Below are positions 16,567-25,007 of a stretch of 46,860 nt of DNA, piece after piece (within the stretch, counting starts at the first letter, position 1; each line of letters begins with the position of its first letter). Origin of the DNA: an uncultured Anaerolineae bacterium (lineage in GTDB: Bacteria > Chloroflexota > Anaerolineae > Promineifilales > Promineifilaceae); contig CAJQMR010000044.1 in assembly GCA_905479495.1 (NCBI GenBank), positions 1 to 46,860 of the forward strand, read 5' to 3'. The notes beneath the pieces were generated by a model. The model was not told where the DNA came from. It ran no database searches and saw only the letters and a list, made by a program, of their open reading frames with translations. Made by a program: the position numbers and the translations under genes.

Positions 16567-17049
16567 ATGAGTAAACAACGCGCAACGGCCGTTTCCTGGC
16601 CTCACAAACCAATGCCCGAAATTCGTAAAGAGCTGCTGCTAGACGGCCGTTACACCCGTGAAGAGTATGTCACCATCAGCCAGGGTTTTGTGCCTCAATC
16701 TCCCGCTGACAAATGGTTTATCTACCTGGAAGACGACTGGCTTTATTGCCACCGCAGCGCCAGCGGCAGCTGCATTTTCCAACTACAAATCGGGCCTGAT
16801 GAAGACGGGTACGCCGCTGACCTGCTGTTTGTCAATCAGAACCCCAGCCAATATCGCTCACTCGATGACGAATATGACGTGGCGCTGCTGGCTTACCTCA
16901 TCGACACAATTTTGCTGGGCCGATTTGCCCCCTTTCCCCAGCCAAAACAGTTCTCCGAGACGGATCAACAGCGGCACCAGCAGCACGTCATGGGCCAGAA
17001 TCCAACAGGTGGCGGGCTAAGTTTGCGCGTGGTTAATGGGAATCGGTAA
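16567..17049 (+). CDS. Uncharacterised protein with acidic/aromatic core
   Basis: 160 residues; family not recognised. No signal peptide or membrane helix. The centre is rich in aromatic and acidic residues (KWFIYLEDDWLYCHRSASGSCIFQLQI), suggesting a soluble beta-sheet domain. ATG at 16567 is chosen over the adjacent TTG. It begins eight bases after hicB and may be cotranscribed with it, which makes a role as a third component of the module possible but unproven. Two octamers encode TAV and DGR. The stop codon is supplied by a CGGTAATCGG repeat. Confidence 0.6.
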   Translation: MSKQRATAVSWPHKPMPEIRKELLLDGRYTREEYVTISQGFVPQSPADKWFIYLEDDWLYCHRSASGSCIFQLQIGPDEDGYAADLLFVNQNPSQYRSLDDEYDVALLAYLIDTILLGRFAPFPQPKQFSETDQQRHQQHVMGQNPTGGGLSLRVVNGNR

Positions 17050-17050
17050 T

Positions 17051-17094
17051 CGGTTTAGCCTGGGGATTGCTCCCAGGATGAAATATCTAAACCT
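17051..17094 (+). promoter_or_regulatory. Nested hairpin before a small Cys-containing gene
   Basis: GGTTTAG (17051-17057) pairs with CTAAACC (17088-17094), enclosing CCTGGG/CCCAGG (about 17059-17077). The start codon at 17098 lies just outside the stem. It could be a terminator of the preceding gene or a translational control structure. Confidence 0.4.
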
Positions 17095-17097
17095 ATT

Positions 17098-17292
17098 ATG
17101 ACCCAAGAATCTAATCCTGTCGTTTTGCTAAGCGGCGACACCTGGCATATTGTGGCGCATAGCCGCGAATCATATGTGGCCCGGTGTGGTAAGAAGATCA
17201 CCGACCGCCGCGCCCACTCCCGCCTGAACACCATTGGTCGGGAGAACCTATGCCCCAAATGTTTGCGTTTGTTTTCCGAAAGTAGCGCGTAA
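17098..17292 (+). CDS. Small putative zinc-binding protein
   Basis: 64 residues; no recognised family. A single Cys (YVARCGKKITDRR) and a CPKC knuckle (ENLCPKCLRLF) could form a three-Cys or Cys/His metal site. The protein is basic in the middle, consistent with nucleic-acid or protein binding. No strong ribosome binding site is visible. I keep it because the Cys pattern looks selected and no other gene covers the stretch. Confidence 0.45.
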   Translation: MTQESNPVVLLSGDTWHIVAHSRESYVARCGKKITDRRAHSRLNTIGRENLCPKCLRLFSESSA

Positions 17293-17297
17293 AAAGC

Positions 17298-17372
17298 AGG
17301 AACACAGAGCTGCACAGAGAAGCGCGGAGCTTCACAGAGAGAAAAAATCTGCGTAATCTGCGAAATCTGCGG
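17298..17372. repeat. CACAGAG/ATCTGCG direct-repeat spacer
   Basis: Short direct repeats (CACAGAG three times, then AATCTGCG-type units three times) lie between the small gene and the carboxylase. This kind of intergenic repeat shares the CACAGAGGT theme with the inverted repeat at 24920-24977. Confidence 0.5.
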
Positions 17373-17381
17373 ATAAAAATC

Positions 17382-18995
17382 ATGGACAAACTAAAATCAT
17401 CCCTCAATACCCGCAGTGAAGAATACAAAACCAACCGCGCCGCCATGCTGGGACTTGTGCAGACACTGGAAGCGCGGCAGGCGCAGGTGCGTGCTGGCGG
17501 TGGTGAACGCGGCGAAAAGAAATTCCGCCAGCAAGGCAAACTGCTGCCTCGTGAGCGGCTGGAACTGCTGCTCGACCCTGGCACGCCCTTTTTGGAGCTT
17601 TCCCCGTTGGTTGCCTGGGGCATGTACAACGACGAAGCGCCCGCTGCCCTGCAAATTGTGGGCATCGGCGTGGTGGGTGGTGTGGAGTGCCTGATTTCAG
17701 TGAATGATGCCACAGCCAAGGGGGGCGCGGTGTACCCAATGTCGCTGCAAAAGACGTTGCGCGCCCAAACCATCGCCGCCGAGAACCGGCTGCCGTGCAT
17801 CACTTGTGTGGAGTCGGCCGGGGCCAATTTGCTGTACCAGGACGAGATTTTTATTTTGGGCGGGCGCACCTTTGCCAACCAGGCGCGGCTGTCGGCGGCG
17901 GGGATTCCGCAGGTGGCCCTGGTGTTTGGTTCCTCGACGGCGGGTGGGGCATATGTGCCGGGGATGAGCGATTACACCGTGTTTGTGCGGGGCAAGGCCA
18001 CCGCCTACCTGGGTGGCCCGCCGCTGGTGAAAATGGCCATCGGTGAAGAGGTGGATGACGAGACGCTGGGTGGGGCGGAAATGCACGCCCAAGTGTCGGG
18101 GCTGAGTGATTATTTGGCGGAAGATGATGCCGATGCGTTGAGAATCGGCCGTTTTATTGCCAGCCAGCTCCATCAGCAAAAACCACAGGCGTGCCTCAGT
18201 CGTCGCCAGACGCCGCGTGAGCCAGCCTACGACCCTGACGAGCTGCTGGGCATAATTCCCGCCGATCCGCGCGTGCCGTTTGACATCCGTGAAGTGATTG
18301 CCCGGTTGGTAGATGGCTCGGAATTTTTCGAGTTCAAGCCAGAGTATGGCCCGACATTGGTGACGGGACATGCGGTGATCAACGGCTGGCCAGTGGGGAT
18401 TTTAGGTAACAACGGCATTTTGTTTTCTGAATGTGCCAACAAGGCAGCGCAGTTTATCCAACTGTGCAACCAGAGCCGCACGCCGCTGATCTATCTGCAA
18501 AATATCACCGGCTTCATGGTAGGGACGCAGTATGAGCGGGGCGGCATCATCAAACACGGCAGCCAGATGATTAACGCGGTGGCGACGAGCAGCGTGCCGC
18601 AGTTTTCGGTGATTGTGGGTGGGTCATACGGGGCAGGGAATTATGCGATGTGCGGCCGTTCCTACGATCCGCGTTTTTTGTGGAGCTGGCCCAACAGCCG
18701 AGTGGCGGTGATGGGCGGCGAGCAAGCGGCAGGGGTGCTGGGCATTGTGCAGGAAAGTGCCGCCCGGCGGCGCGGCATCGAGCCAGACAAAACCACCATC
18801 GAAGCGATGCAGATGATGACGCGCCAAAAGTTCGAGCAGGAGTCTGATCCGTATTATGCGACGGCGCGGCTGTGGGACGATGGCATCATCGATCCGCGCG
18901 ATACGCGCCGCGCCTTAAGCGTAGGGCTTTCTGTGGCGCACAACGTTGATTTTATTACCCCGGGCCAGCCGCATTACGGTGTCTTTCGCCTGTAA
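17382..18995 (+). CDS. Acyl-CoA carboxylase, carboxyltransferase (beta) subunit
   Basis: 537 residues, the usual length for MccB/GccB-type subunits. Family landmarks: QGKLLPRERLELLLDPGTPFLELS, CVESAGANLLYQDEIF, LVFGSSTAGGAYVPGMSDYTVFV, then the second half with GHAVINGWPVGILGNNGILF, NITGFMVGTQYERGGIIKHG and GGSYGAGNYAMCGRSYDPRFLWSWPN. This looks most like methylcrotonyl- or geranyl-CoA carboxylase. It transfers CO2 from carboxybiotin to the acyl-CoA. The biotin carboxylase/BCCP subunit at 28382 is the probable partner. No exact ACGGCCGT occurs in the gene, which is unusual here. Confidence 0.92.
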   Translation: MDKLKSSLNTRSEEYKTNRAAMLGLVQTLEARQAQVRAGGGERGEKKFRQQGKLLPRERLELLLDPGTPFLELSPLVAWGMYNDEAPAALQIVGIGVVGGVECLISVNDATAKGGAVYPMSLQKTLRAQTIAAENRLPCITCVESAGANLLYQDEIFILGGRTFANQARLSAAGIPQVALVFGSSTAGGAYVPGMSDYTVFVRGKATAYLGGPPLVKMAIGEEVDDETLGGAEMHAQVSGLSDYLAEDDADALRIGRFIASQLHQQKPQACLSRRQTPREPAYDPDELLGIIPADPRVPFDIREVIARLVDGSEFFEFKPEYGPTLVTGHAVINGWPVGILGNNGILFSECANKAAQFIQLCNQSRTPLIYLQNITGFMVGTQYERGGIIKHGSQMINAVATSSVPQFSVIVGGSYGAGNYAMCGRSYDPRFLWSWPNSRVAVMGGEQAAGVLGIVQESAARRRGIEPDKTTIEAMQMMTRQKFEQESDPYYATARLWDDGIIDPRDTRRALSVGLSVAHNVDFITPGQPHYGVFRL

Positions 18996-19020
18996 GGTAG
19001 GTTTGATTTTGAGAGTTACA

Positions 19021-20739
19021 TCATCTCAAAATAGTTGGCAAATAGATGTAATCGGAAAACAGCAACATCTCCCATTCATGGGCACCAATGTCTGAAGGTG
19101 GTGTGCGAAATCCGCCATTTATATCTTGCGTACTGCTTAACGTGGGGTGTCCATTATCAACAATGGTTGCGCTGGCAGATACTGCCGTAAAATCACCCAC
19201 TGCCGGATTTGTAAAACCAGGATCAGCATTCCAGGAGTTTAGATCAAAACCTGTGTTGGTTTGCCAATCGTTTAATGTGCTGTCCTGAGATGACCAGTCT
19301 GCGCCACTGGCATTGGGATAATAGCAAAGGTTGTAGTCAAACGCGTCGAATGCCGCCGTCGGCAAGTTCACAGAAAAACAGTCGAAATTATCGCTTGTGC
19401 CAGCATAATAAATAGCATTACTCACCACAACGTGATTGTCCCCCAAATCATTAACCAAAATTCCCCGGCTGCCGACGGCGTTGAGCCAGATTGAATTGTT
19501 CCGTATGGTGATATTATCTTGGGGTAAATCTCCTGCAAGCAAGGCGCGATCTGGGGCAGCAATAGCGGTGACGCCATAAGTTTGCTCGTTGATAATAATG
19601 TTGTTCTCAATTAAACAGTCGGCACAAGCCCCCACGCCAATGCTCAGGTTGCCCACATTGCGCACCACATTGTTGCGGATGATGATGTTGGTAAAGGCCT
19701 CTGGCTCATCACTGTAGCCATTATCTACCGCAATGCCCCAACAACCGCCGTTGGCAGTTCCGGCATCTTCCCAAATCTCGTTGCCTTCGATGACGAGATC
19801 GTCGTGAACACCATGCACCACTAGAGATACACCATCACAATTGTTGGTGTTGCCCTGCGATGATCGATACAGTTGATTGCCGATGATCCGCATACCATGC
19901 GTTTGTTCACCGGCGGAACCACTTATATAAATGTTGTGGTCAAACTGGTTGGCGTCTCCATTCCCTTCAAAATAATTATTGATGATTTGGGTCCCGTTGG
20001 ACGCACCTAGCCAGCCCTGAGAGGTGTTGTTGAGGATGGTCGAATCGCGCAAAGTGATGCGTTCGTTTCTGCCATCACATTCTGGGTCGGCGGAACAGGG
20101 GTTGGCGTTGCCTAACTGGACGCCCAAGCGAAATCCCTGAATATTTACGTTGCGAATTTCAACATCGTCAATGTCGTTATATAAAAAGATGCCACTCCTG
20201 GTGCTTATGAGGCTGCGCAAGTCCAGGTTCTCAATAATGTAGCCTTCTTCATGCTCGGCATCGCCACCATCTTCCAGCCGGAACAGGTTTCCATCGATCG
20301 TTTGGGTAATGATGGGACGGGCTTCATCGCCAGAGGCCCAGGTGGGTGTGTAGCTACCAACCAGGCAGCGATTATCTGCCTGGCAATTGCCGTTTACCCA
20401 GCGTGTGTCGTTATCGGTTAATTCCCAGGCCCCACCTTCACAAAAAAGAATGCTTTCGCCAGCAGCGAGGGTGCCGAAGGTTTGTCGGGCTTGGGCGTAT
20501 GTTTCCCAGGGATCGTTCAGTGTGCCAGTCCCATTGTCATCTCCTGCCTGGCAATCACTATCTGCGTCGGAGGCGCAACTGCACACATAGTAGCTGTTGG
20601 CTCCGGAAATTGATGCTGTGGAGCGTGAGGCGCCTTGTCCGGCAATGCCTTTGACAGATAGCGTGAAGAGGATAAGCAACATACAGCCAGCGGTGATAAA
20701 CCATTTTATATTCGACACTGATAAATTTAATGAGAGCAT
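19021..20739 (-). CDS. Secreted right-handed parallel beta-helix protein
   Basis: About 572 residues. A signal peptide (WFITAGCMLLILFTLSVKGIAG) precedes a short Cys-rich region (YYVCSCASDADSDCQAGDD). Parallel beta-helix rungs then cover residues about 150-490 (IIENLDLRS, EIRNVNIQGF, IINNYFEGNG, IIIRNNVVRNVG, CLIENNIIINE, ITIRNNSIWLN). Such folds occur in pectate lyases, polysaccharide lyases and adhesins; catalytic residues cannot be picked out. The C-terminus is YIYLPTILR, like that of the amidase at 2.1 kb. The second ATG (20739) is chosen because AAAGGAAAG precedes it. The gene carries no ACGGCCGT octamer. Confidence 0.8.
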   Translation of the reverse strand: MLSLNLSVSNIKWFITAGCMLLILFTLSVKGIAGQGASRSTASISGANSYYVCSCASDADSDCQAGDDNGTGTLNDPWETYAQARQTFGTLAAGESILFCEGGAWELTDNDTRWVNGNCQADNRCLVGSYTPTWASGDEARPIITQTIDGNLFRLEDGGDAEHEEGYIIENLDLRSLISTRSGIFLYNDIDDVEIRNVNIQGFRLGVQLGNANPCSADPECDGRNERITLRDSTILNNTSQGWLGASNGTQIINNYFEGNGDANQFDHNIYISGSAGEQTHGMRIIGNQLYRSSQGNTNNCDGVSLVVHGVHDDLVIEGNEIWEDAGTANGGCWGIAVDNGYSDEPEAFTNIIIRNNVVRNVGNLSIGVGACADCLIENNIIINEQTYGVTAIAAPDRALLAGDLPQDNITIRNNSIWLNAVGSRGILVNDLGDNHVVVSNAIYYAGTSDNFDCFSVNLPTAAFDAFDYNLCYYPNASGADWSSQDSTLNDWQTNTGFDLNSWNADPGFTNPAVGDFTAVSASATIVDNGHPTLSSTQDINGGFRTPPSDIGAHEWEMLLFSDYIYLPTILR

Positions 20740-20934
20740 TTTCTTTCCTTTTAAAAACATTTTGCGAGGCGTTGAGCCAGTTCCAGCAAGGTTGTAAAAC
20801 AGTATATTGGAATTTGCGTTTAGGAGAACGAAATAGTTTCTGAGCTATTTGGCTATCCGTTCGTCACTTAACCTGCACAGAGCGCGGCGTGCATGATGTG
20901 AAATTATAGCAAAAGCAATGGAGATGGTTGGAAA

Positions 20935-20961
20935 TAGGGGCGACCTGATAGGTCACCCCTA
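20935..20961. repeat. Palindromic TAGGGGCGACC repeat
   Basis: TAGGGGCGACCT and AGGTCACCCCTA around a three-base loop form a near-perfect hairpin just beyond the 3' end of the phytase-like gene. A related copy is at 26045-26073 (GTAGGGGCGACCC / GGGTCGCCCTTAC) and a shorter relative near 46588. The rest of the gap (20740-20975) shows no gene. Confidence 0.6.
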
Positions 20962-20975
20962 CTAATGAGGGTATT

Positions 20976-22151
20976 TTAAGGTGAAGGCATAACCTCCACA
21001 GCTACGGCGATGAATTGGGTGAACTGAGTAGCCGCAAAATTGTTGTCGGACACAATGATTAGTAGTTGACGGCCGTCGGGCAGCGTAGGCCCAAACGTCA
21101 TACCTTCCAGATTGTCGGCCACCAGGCCAAAGTCAGATTCAATGTCGAAGATGAGCTGCTTGGAGACGGGGGTGAACGGTACGGCCGTTCCCGTTCCCTC
21201 ATCATACAAATCATCATAACCTAGCACGTCGGTGGCTCCAGCCAGGCTGATTTCATAGACGCCCACGGTGTTGCCTGCCCCAACCGAAAAACCACGCTCC
21301 ATAGCCAGGAACGTGCCGCTGTTGTCCAGAGGCAGCAGTTCTACCAACCCATTGACGCGGAAAGCATCTGCCGGAACGGGTTCCTCCGGCACGGGACCAA
21401 CGACATAGACAAATTCATGGACGGGTTGCTGTGTGGCAAAATCATAGAGCAAGATGCGCGCCAGGCTTTCCTGGCCCAGATCTGAGGCTGGACCATCCTG
21501 AGCCAACGCACTCTCCGCAGCCGTCACTAAATATTTCTGGTCTGGAGTGAATACCAGGCTTTCAAAGCCCAGATTGTTGCGTACACCAACCGCACTGCCA
21601 TCTGGTAAATATTTATCAGGGATAACCAAAGCGCCATTTTGCTGGCCGCTGCGTATAAATCGTTTAATAAACGGATCGACCGGCGGGCTGGCACTGGCAA
21701 TGCCTTCTGAAGAGATGAAAAGCGTGCCGCGTGCCGTCAAGGCAATGCCTTCGGGGTCAATTTCAGCGGGGACAAAGGGTTGGCCATTCTCCTTGAGGAG
21801 CGTATTGACCCGGACAAAACTGATGTCCCCAGCATCCAGCGAGCTGTCAGAGACGTCGATATGCAGCGTGTAATAGCGGGGATCGTTGATGTCGCCACGG
21901 TCATCGGAGATGGCGTAATACAGGCCGGTGCGGGCATCGTAGACGATGCTGGATAATCCGCCAACCTCGGTGTTTTGAAACAGGGTGCCGGTAGGGAAGG
22001 TGATTTCGCCCAGCAGCTCATAGCTGGCAACGGTTTGGGCCTCGTGACCATGCGTTTGACTGTTTTGGGCAGCGGCTAATGAAGCAAATAACAACGTGAA
22101 GAGAAGCAAAAACAAAACGAGGGTTCGGCGTGACCGAAATTTAGAAGACAT
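20976..22151 (-). CDS. Secreted phytase-like/esterase-like domain protein
   Basis: 391 residues. A signal peptide (LVLFLLLFTLLFASLAAAQ) is followed by a single domain matching the phytase-like/esterase-like family (PF13449): EVGGLSSIVYDARTGLYYAISDDRG, EIDPEGIALTARGTLFISSEG, NLGFESLVFTPDQKYLVTAAE, DNLEGMTFGPTLPDGRQLLIIVSDNN. The predicted fold is a six-bladed propeller with calcium-like acidic loops. Substrate is unknown; some relatives hydrolyse phosphoesters. Start has a strong GGGAGGTT site. It is divergent from the lipoprotein gene at 22309. Confidence 0.85.
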   Translation of the reverse strand: MSSKFRSRRTLVLFLLLFTLLFASLAAAQNSQTHGHEAQTVASYELLGEITFPTGTLFQNTEVGGLSSIVYDARTGLYYAISDDRGDINDPRYYTLHIDVSDSSLDAGDISFVRVNTLLKENGQPFVPAEIDPEGIALTARGTLFISSEGIASASPPVDPFIKRFIRSGQQNGALVIPDKYLPDGSAVGVRNNLGFESLVFTPDQKYLVTAAESALAQDGPASDLGQESLARILLYDFATQQPVHEFVYVVGPVPEEPVPADAFRVNGLVELLPLDNSGTFLAMERGFSVGAGNTVGVYEISLAGATDVLGYDDLYDEGTGTAVPFTPVSKQLIFDIESDFGLVADNLEGMTFGPTLPDGRQLLIIVSDNNFAATQFTQFIAVAVEVMPSP

Positions 22152-22308
22152 TGTGTAACCTCCCTGCTCACTGAATCAATGAGCAATCGAATAGCTTACG
22201 GCCGTTTGATGATATGCTTTTGCTTTCTAAAGTGAGTATGATGATGGCTGCTTGGCTCAACGGCCGTAAACGCAAGGTACTAAAATGTTAGATAAAGGAC
22301 AGGGTATC

Positions 22309-22773
22309 ATGAACAAATATTTGTGGTCAATATCGATTTGCCTAAAGAAATCTGGAATGGTTGGCCTTGTTTTCTTGGGATTGTTGACGAGCTGTACCGT
22401 TGGCAGTGTGCCTAGCGAGCCAACGGCCGTTCCCGCCACACCGATGATTGATGAAGTCACTGGTCTGGAGCTGAACCCCGTTGTGATCCCCGACGGTGAA
22501 TTTATAGTGCAGGGGACGATTACGGCCGTTAACCTCATTCCTCAAGATGAACCGCTCCTCAAAATCATGACGGAGAACGGGCAGCTTTACCAGATTCGTT
22601 CCCAGCCTGTGCCGCAAATTACATATGAAGATGGAACGGCCGTGCGGCCTGTTGACATAAAAAATGGACTGCAAGTTCGGGCGACTGTGCAGCAAAGCGA
22701 GAGTGGTGGTCTGGGTGGAGAGCCAGTTTTAGCCAGCACCAATTTAGTCATTTTGCCACCCGCCAATGAGTGA
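22309..22773 (+). CDS. Small lipoprotein, unknown function
   Basis: About 154 residues. The signal peptide ends in LLTSC, a lipobox, followed by a Pro/Thr-rich linker. The mature domain (FIVQGTITAVNLIPQDEPLLKIMTENGQLYQIRSQ, then GLQVRATVQQS) reads like a small beta-barrel of OB/DUF5666 type: repeated V-x-G-x-I-x-x-V and a basic-hydrophobic pattern. No known function. The ATG at 22309, behind AGGACAGG, is preferred to the one at 22285. Three octamers encode TAV in 150 codons. Confidence 0.7.
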   Translation: MNKYLWSISICLKKSGMVGLVFLGLLTSCTVGSVPSEPTAVPATPMIDEVTGLELNPVVIPDGEFIVQGTITAVNLIPQDEPLLKIMTENGQLYQIRSQPVPQITYEDGTAVRPVDIKNGLQVRATVQQSESGGLGGEPVLASTNLVILPPANE

Positions 22774-22798
22774 CAGCTTGTAAATTTATTCCCAGCTA

Positions 22799-22822
22799 CT
22801 ATAAGCGGCGGCTCAAGCCGCT
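22799..22822 (+). terminator. Hairpin after the small lipoprotein
   Basis: AAGCGGC and GCCGCTT around a seven-base loop, followed by GTCTTTCG. Stem is strong, T tract poor. Confidence 0.4.
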
Positions 22823-22875
22823 TGTCTTTCGTTAGGTGTTCTCTGTAGCCTCACAAATAATATGAATTCAACACA

Positions 22876-22920
22876 GGGCGAGACCGCTGATTTTTCCCAG
22901 CGATCTCGCCCATTTTATTT
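22876..22920 (+). terminator. Strong hairpin between convergent lipoprotein genes
   Basis: A 14-pair stem with one mismatch, GGGCGAGACCGCTG (22876-22889) / CAGCGATCTCGCCC (22898-22911), followed by ATTTTATTT. It serves the plus-strand lipoprotein and abuts the stop codon of the converging gene. Confidence 0.65.
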
Positions 22921-22921
22921 A

Positions 22922-24148
22922 TTATGAACCAAGTTGGACGGGGAGGATGAATTCCCGATAGGTATCATCGGCACCAGTTGAGAGGCGCAGCTGGGCTTCT
23001 CCTGGCTCGGCATTAGCGGGTGGCGTGAGGCTGGTTTCCCAGTAGCCAAACAGGTCGGGAACGGCCGTTGCCGCCGCCAAAACAACATCACCTTGAACTA
23101 GCTCAACCTGCACCAGCCCATCAACCGGATTAACGGCCGTTCCCACCAGTGCAGCGGCGCGTCCCGGTGAAAAGCGCAGTTGGGCCGCCTCCCAAACCGT
23201 AAAGATGTTGGCGCGTTCGTCATTGGGCGTTACCAGGGTGAGGAACTGGTCACTGGCCCAGGCGACTTGTGGGTTGTTGTTGGTCAGGCCACCCGTGGTG
23301 ACGCGTAGGTGAGCGGTGTCACAGTCAGAAGCGGCCGTTTCTGGCAGGATGATTTGGGCGCGCCACGGGCCATTGCCCGCTTCAAACTCAATGTGAGCCT
23401 CCAAATTTTCATCCGTGTCGGCCGGACAGCCAAACAGCCCCACCTGAATTTTGCCATCAATCAGATTGCGACTCTCGCCACTGATAAGCAAGGTTTGCCC
23501 CGCCACGGCAATTTGGCCCGACAGTGGCTGATTGACGGTCACAATGGTGCTGGCTTCATCCGCTGCGAATTGGAGCTGCACGGGTACGGCCACATCGGTC
23601 CCGGCAACGCGAACGTGCAGTGTTGCTGGCCCAGTTCGCCGGGGTGGAATGGGCTGAGTGATGGACCAACTGCCGGAAGTGGCCTCTACATCGGCAAACG
23701 CGAGCAGCGTATCGCTACCGCTGCGGCTGCCAGCGACCACCAGCTCGATTTCCAGGCGCTGGCTGGGTACCGGACTGATGCTGCCGCTGAAGGTAAAGTC
23801 ACGCGCTACGTCGATAGCCTGATTGGGCTGTGGGCTGTCCACGGTGAGGGTGTAGCTGACGGGTTCAGTGGGCACAGCCTGCCCTGAGCCTGTCGAAGGG
23901 GCCGTTGCCGCTTCGGTTGGCTCCACTTTTGGCGCAGTGGTCGGCGTTTCTGTGGGCATGGTGGTCGGTGCGGCCGTTTCTGGCGTGTCGGTTTCGGTAG
24001 GAACGGTTGTCGCGTCACCTTCGGCTTCTGCGATGGCCTCGGTGGTGGCCGTATTGGTAGTGGCTGGCGTTGGCTCTGCGCAGGCCAGTAAGCCAAATAA
24101 GAGGAAAAACGCCAACAGTGTGGCGTTCAAGGGATTGCGTTTCATCAT
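22922..24148 (-). CDS. Lipoprotein with Thr/Pro-rich stalk and Ig-like domains
   Basis: 408 residues. Lipobox LFGLLACAE near residue 23, then a stalk of about 70 residues rich in Thr, Pro and Glu, typical of surface lipoproteins in this phylum. At least three beta-sandwich-like units follow, each opening with a VxxPxxxxxxA pattern (VDSPQPNQAIDVARDFTFSGS, VNQPLSGQIAVAGQTLLISGES, LRFSPGRAAALVGTAV). They resemble bacterial Ig-like or Gmad2-type domains. Function unknown; likely cell-surface binding. The stalk contains PSTGSGQA, written by a known dispersed repeat (see the next entry). Starts with two ATG codons. Confidence 0.75.
   Translation of the reverse strand: MMKRNPLNATLLAFFLLFGLLACAEPTPATTNTATTEAIAEAEGDATTVPTETDTPETAAPTTMPTETPTTAPKVEPTEAATAPSTGSGQAVPTEPVSYTLTVDSPQPNQAIDVARDFTFSGSISPVPSQRLEIELVVAGSRSGSDTLLAFADVEATSGSWSITQPIPPRRTGPATLHVRVAGTDVAVPVQLQFAADEASTIVTVNQPLSGQIAVAGQTLLISGESRNLIDGKIQVGLFGCPADTDENLEAHIEFEAGNGPWRAQIILPETAASDCDTAHLRVTTGGLTNNNPQVAWASDQFLTLVTPNDERANIFTVWEAAQLRFSPGRAAALVGTAVNPVDGLVQVELVQGDVVLAAATAVPDLFGYWETSLTPPANAEPGEAQLRLSTGADDTYREFILPVQLGS
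23878..23900. repeat. CCTTCGACAGGCTCAGGGCAG dispersed repeat inside a gene
   Basis: On the minus strand the sequence CCTTCGACAGGCTCAGGGCA encodes PSTGSGQA in the stalk of the lipoprotein. From memory this same string occurs as a dispersed repeat in many unrelated bacterial genomes, usually between genes. Here it is in frame. Confidence 0.5.
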
Positions 24149-24260
24149 TAATTTTCTCCTGGAAAATAAAATCTATCTGGTGTCAGGATAACAGGTTAAC
24201 CAGAATGCTGCCCTACGGCCGTCTGACGACAGGGTGACGACTATGCGGTAAAATAACGGC

Positions 24261-24839
24261 ATGACGACGAACGAATACGACGACCAACTGCGGCAGCTCA
24301 TCACCCAAAATGAGGGCGTCATGACGATTTTGCGCACGGCGCGCCGCTGCAACCCACCAGATTGGCTGGTCGGTGCCGGACTGATTCGCAATCTGGTGTG
24401 GGATCATTTGCATGGTTACAGTGAGCCAACTCCGCCCCGTGACATTGACGTTGCCTTTTTTGACCCGGTGGATTTATCGCCGGAGCGGGATAAAGCGGTG
24501 ACGGCCCAGTTAACGGCCGTTTTGCCCAGCGTAGAATGGGAAGCGACCAACCAGGCAGCAGTTCACCTTTGGTATGCAGAGATGTTTGGCAAAACGGTGC
24601 CGCCCCTCACCTCATCAGCCGAAGCGATTGCTACCTGGCCTGAAACGGCAACGTGTACGGCCGTACGCTTGCTGCCCGATGATTCCCTGCACATCGTGGC
24701 TCCTTTTGGCCTGGGCGATTTGTTCCAGATGATTTTGCGCCGCAATCCAGCGCAAGTGACACAGGCCCAGTTTCAGCAGCGTTTACGCGATAAGCAGATC
24801 AAGCAGAAGTGGCCCCTGGTTAACGTGATTGAAAAGTGA
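24261..24839 (+). CDS. Nucleotidyltransferase-family protein (DUF925/PF06042-like)
   Basis: 192 residues. Matches the family in CNPPDWLVGAGLIRNLVWDHLHG, PRDIDVAFFD (the Asp-x-Asp metal site of the polymerase-beta fold), AAVHLWYAEMFG and APFGLGDLFQMILRRNP. Members are predicted nucleotidyltransferases with unknown targets. Alone between a divergent lipoprotein and the LLM gene. Two octamers encode TAV. Confidence 0.85.
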   Translation: MTTNEYDDQLRQLITQNEGVMTILRTARRCNPPDWLVGAGLIRNLVWDHLHGYSEPTPPRDIDVAFFDPVDLSPERDKAVTAQLTAVLPSVEWEATNQAAVHLWYAEMFGKTVPPLTSSAEAIATWPETATCTAVRLLPDDSLHIVAPFGLGDLFQMILRRNPAQVTQAQFQQRLRDKQIKQKWPLVNVIEK

Positions 24840-24841
24840 TT

Positions 24842-24890
24842 CTAAGCAAGAGGGGAACGGCCGTCATGCGCCCCCACCTCGCTTGCATTA
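24842..24890 (+). terminator. Imperfect hairpin after the nucleotidyltransferase
   Basis: AAGCAAGAGGGG and CCCCACCTCGCTTGC pair imperfectly around a loop that contains an ACGGCCGT octamer, followed by ATTATAAATT. Probable weak terminator. Confidence 0.35.
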
Positions 24891-24919
24891 TAAATTGTCC
24901 ATCTTTACCAGAAGATTTT

Positions 24920-24977
24920 GCTACAGAGGTTACAGAGCTGTTAGAGAAAGCTCTTTTTTCTCTGTGACCTCTGTGGC
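24920..24977. repeat. ACAGAGGT inverted repeat
   Basis: GCTACAGAGGTTACAGAG (24920-24937) and CTCTGTGACCTCTGTGGC (24960-24977) pair with two mismatches; the loop itself can pair (AGAGAAAGCTCTTTTTTCTCT). It ends 30 bases before the LLM start. This is a common kind of intergenic repeat in metagenome-derived genomes. Confidence 0.6.
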
Positions 24978-25007
24978 TAAAAAACAGTTACCCACCTGAG
25001 GACCGCG

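Noticed and set aside
17697..18371. 224-codon minus-strand frame opposite the carboxyltransferase
   Set aside because: Shadow of a gene with strong family motifs.
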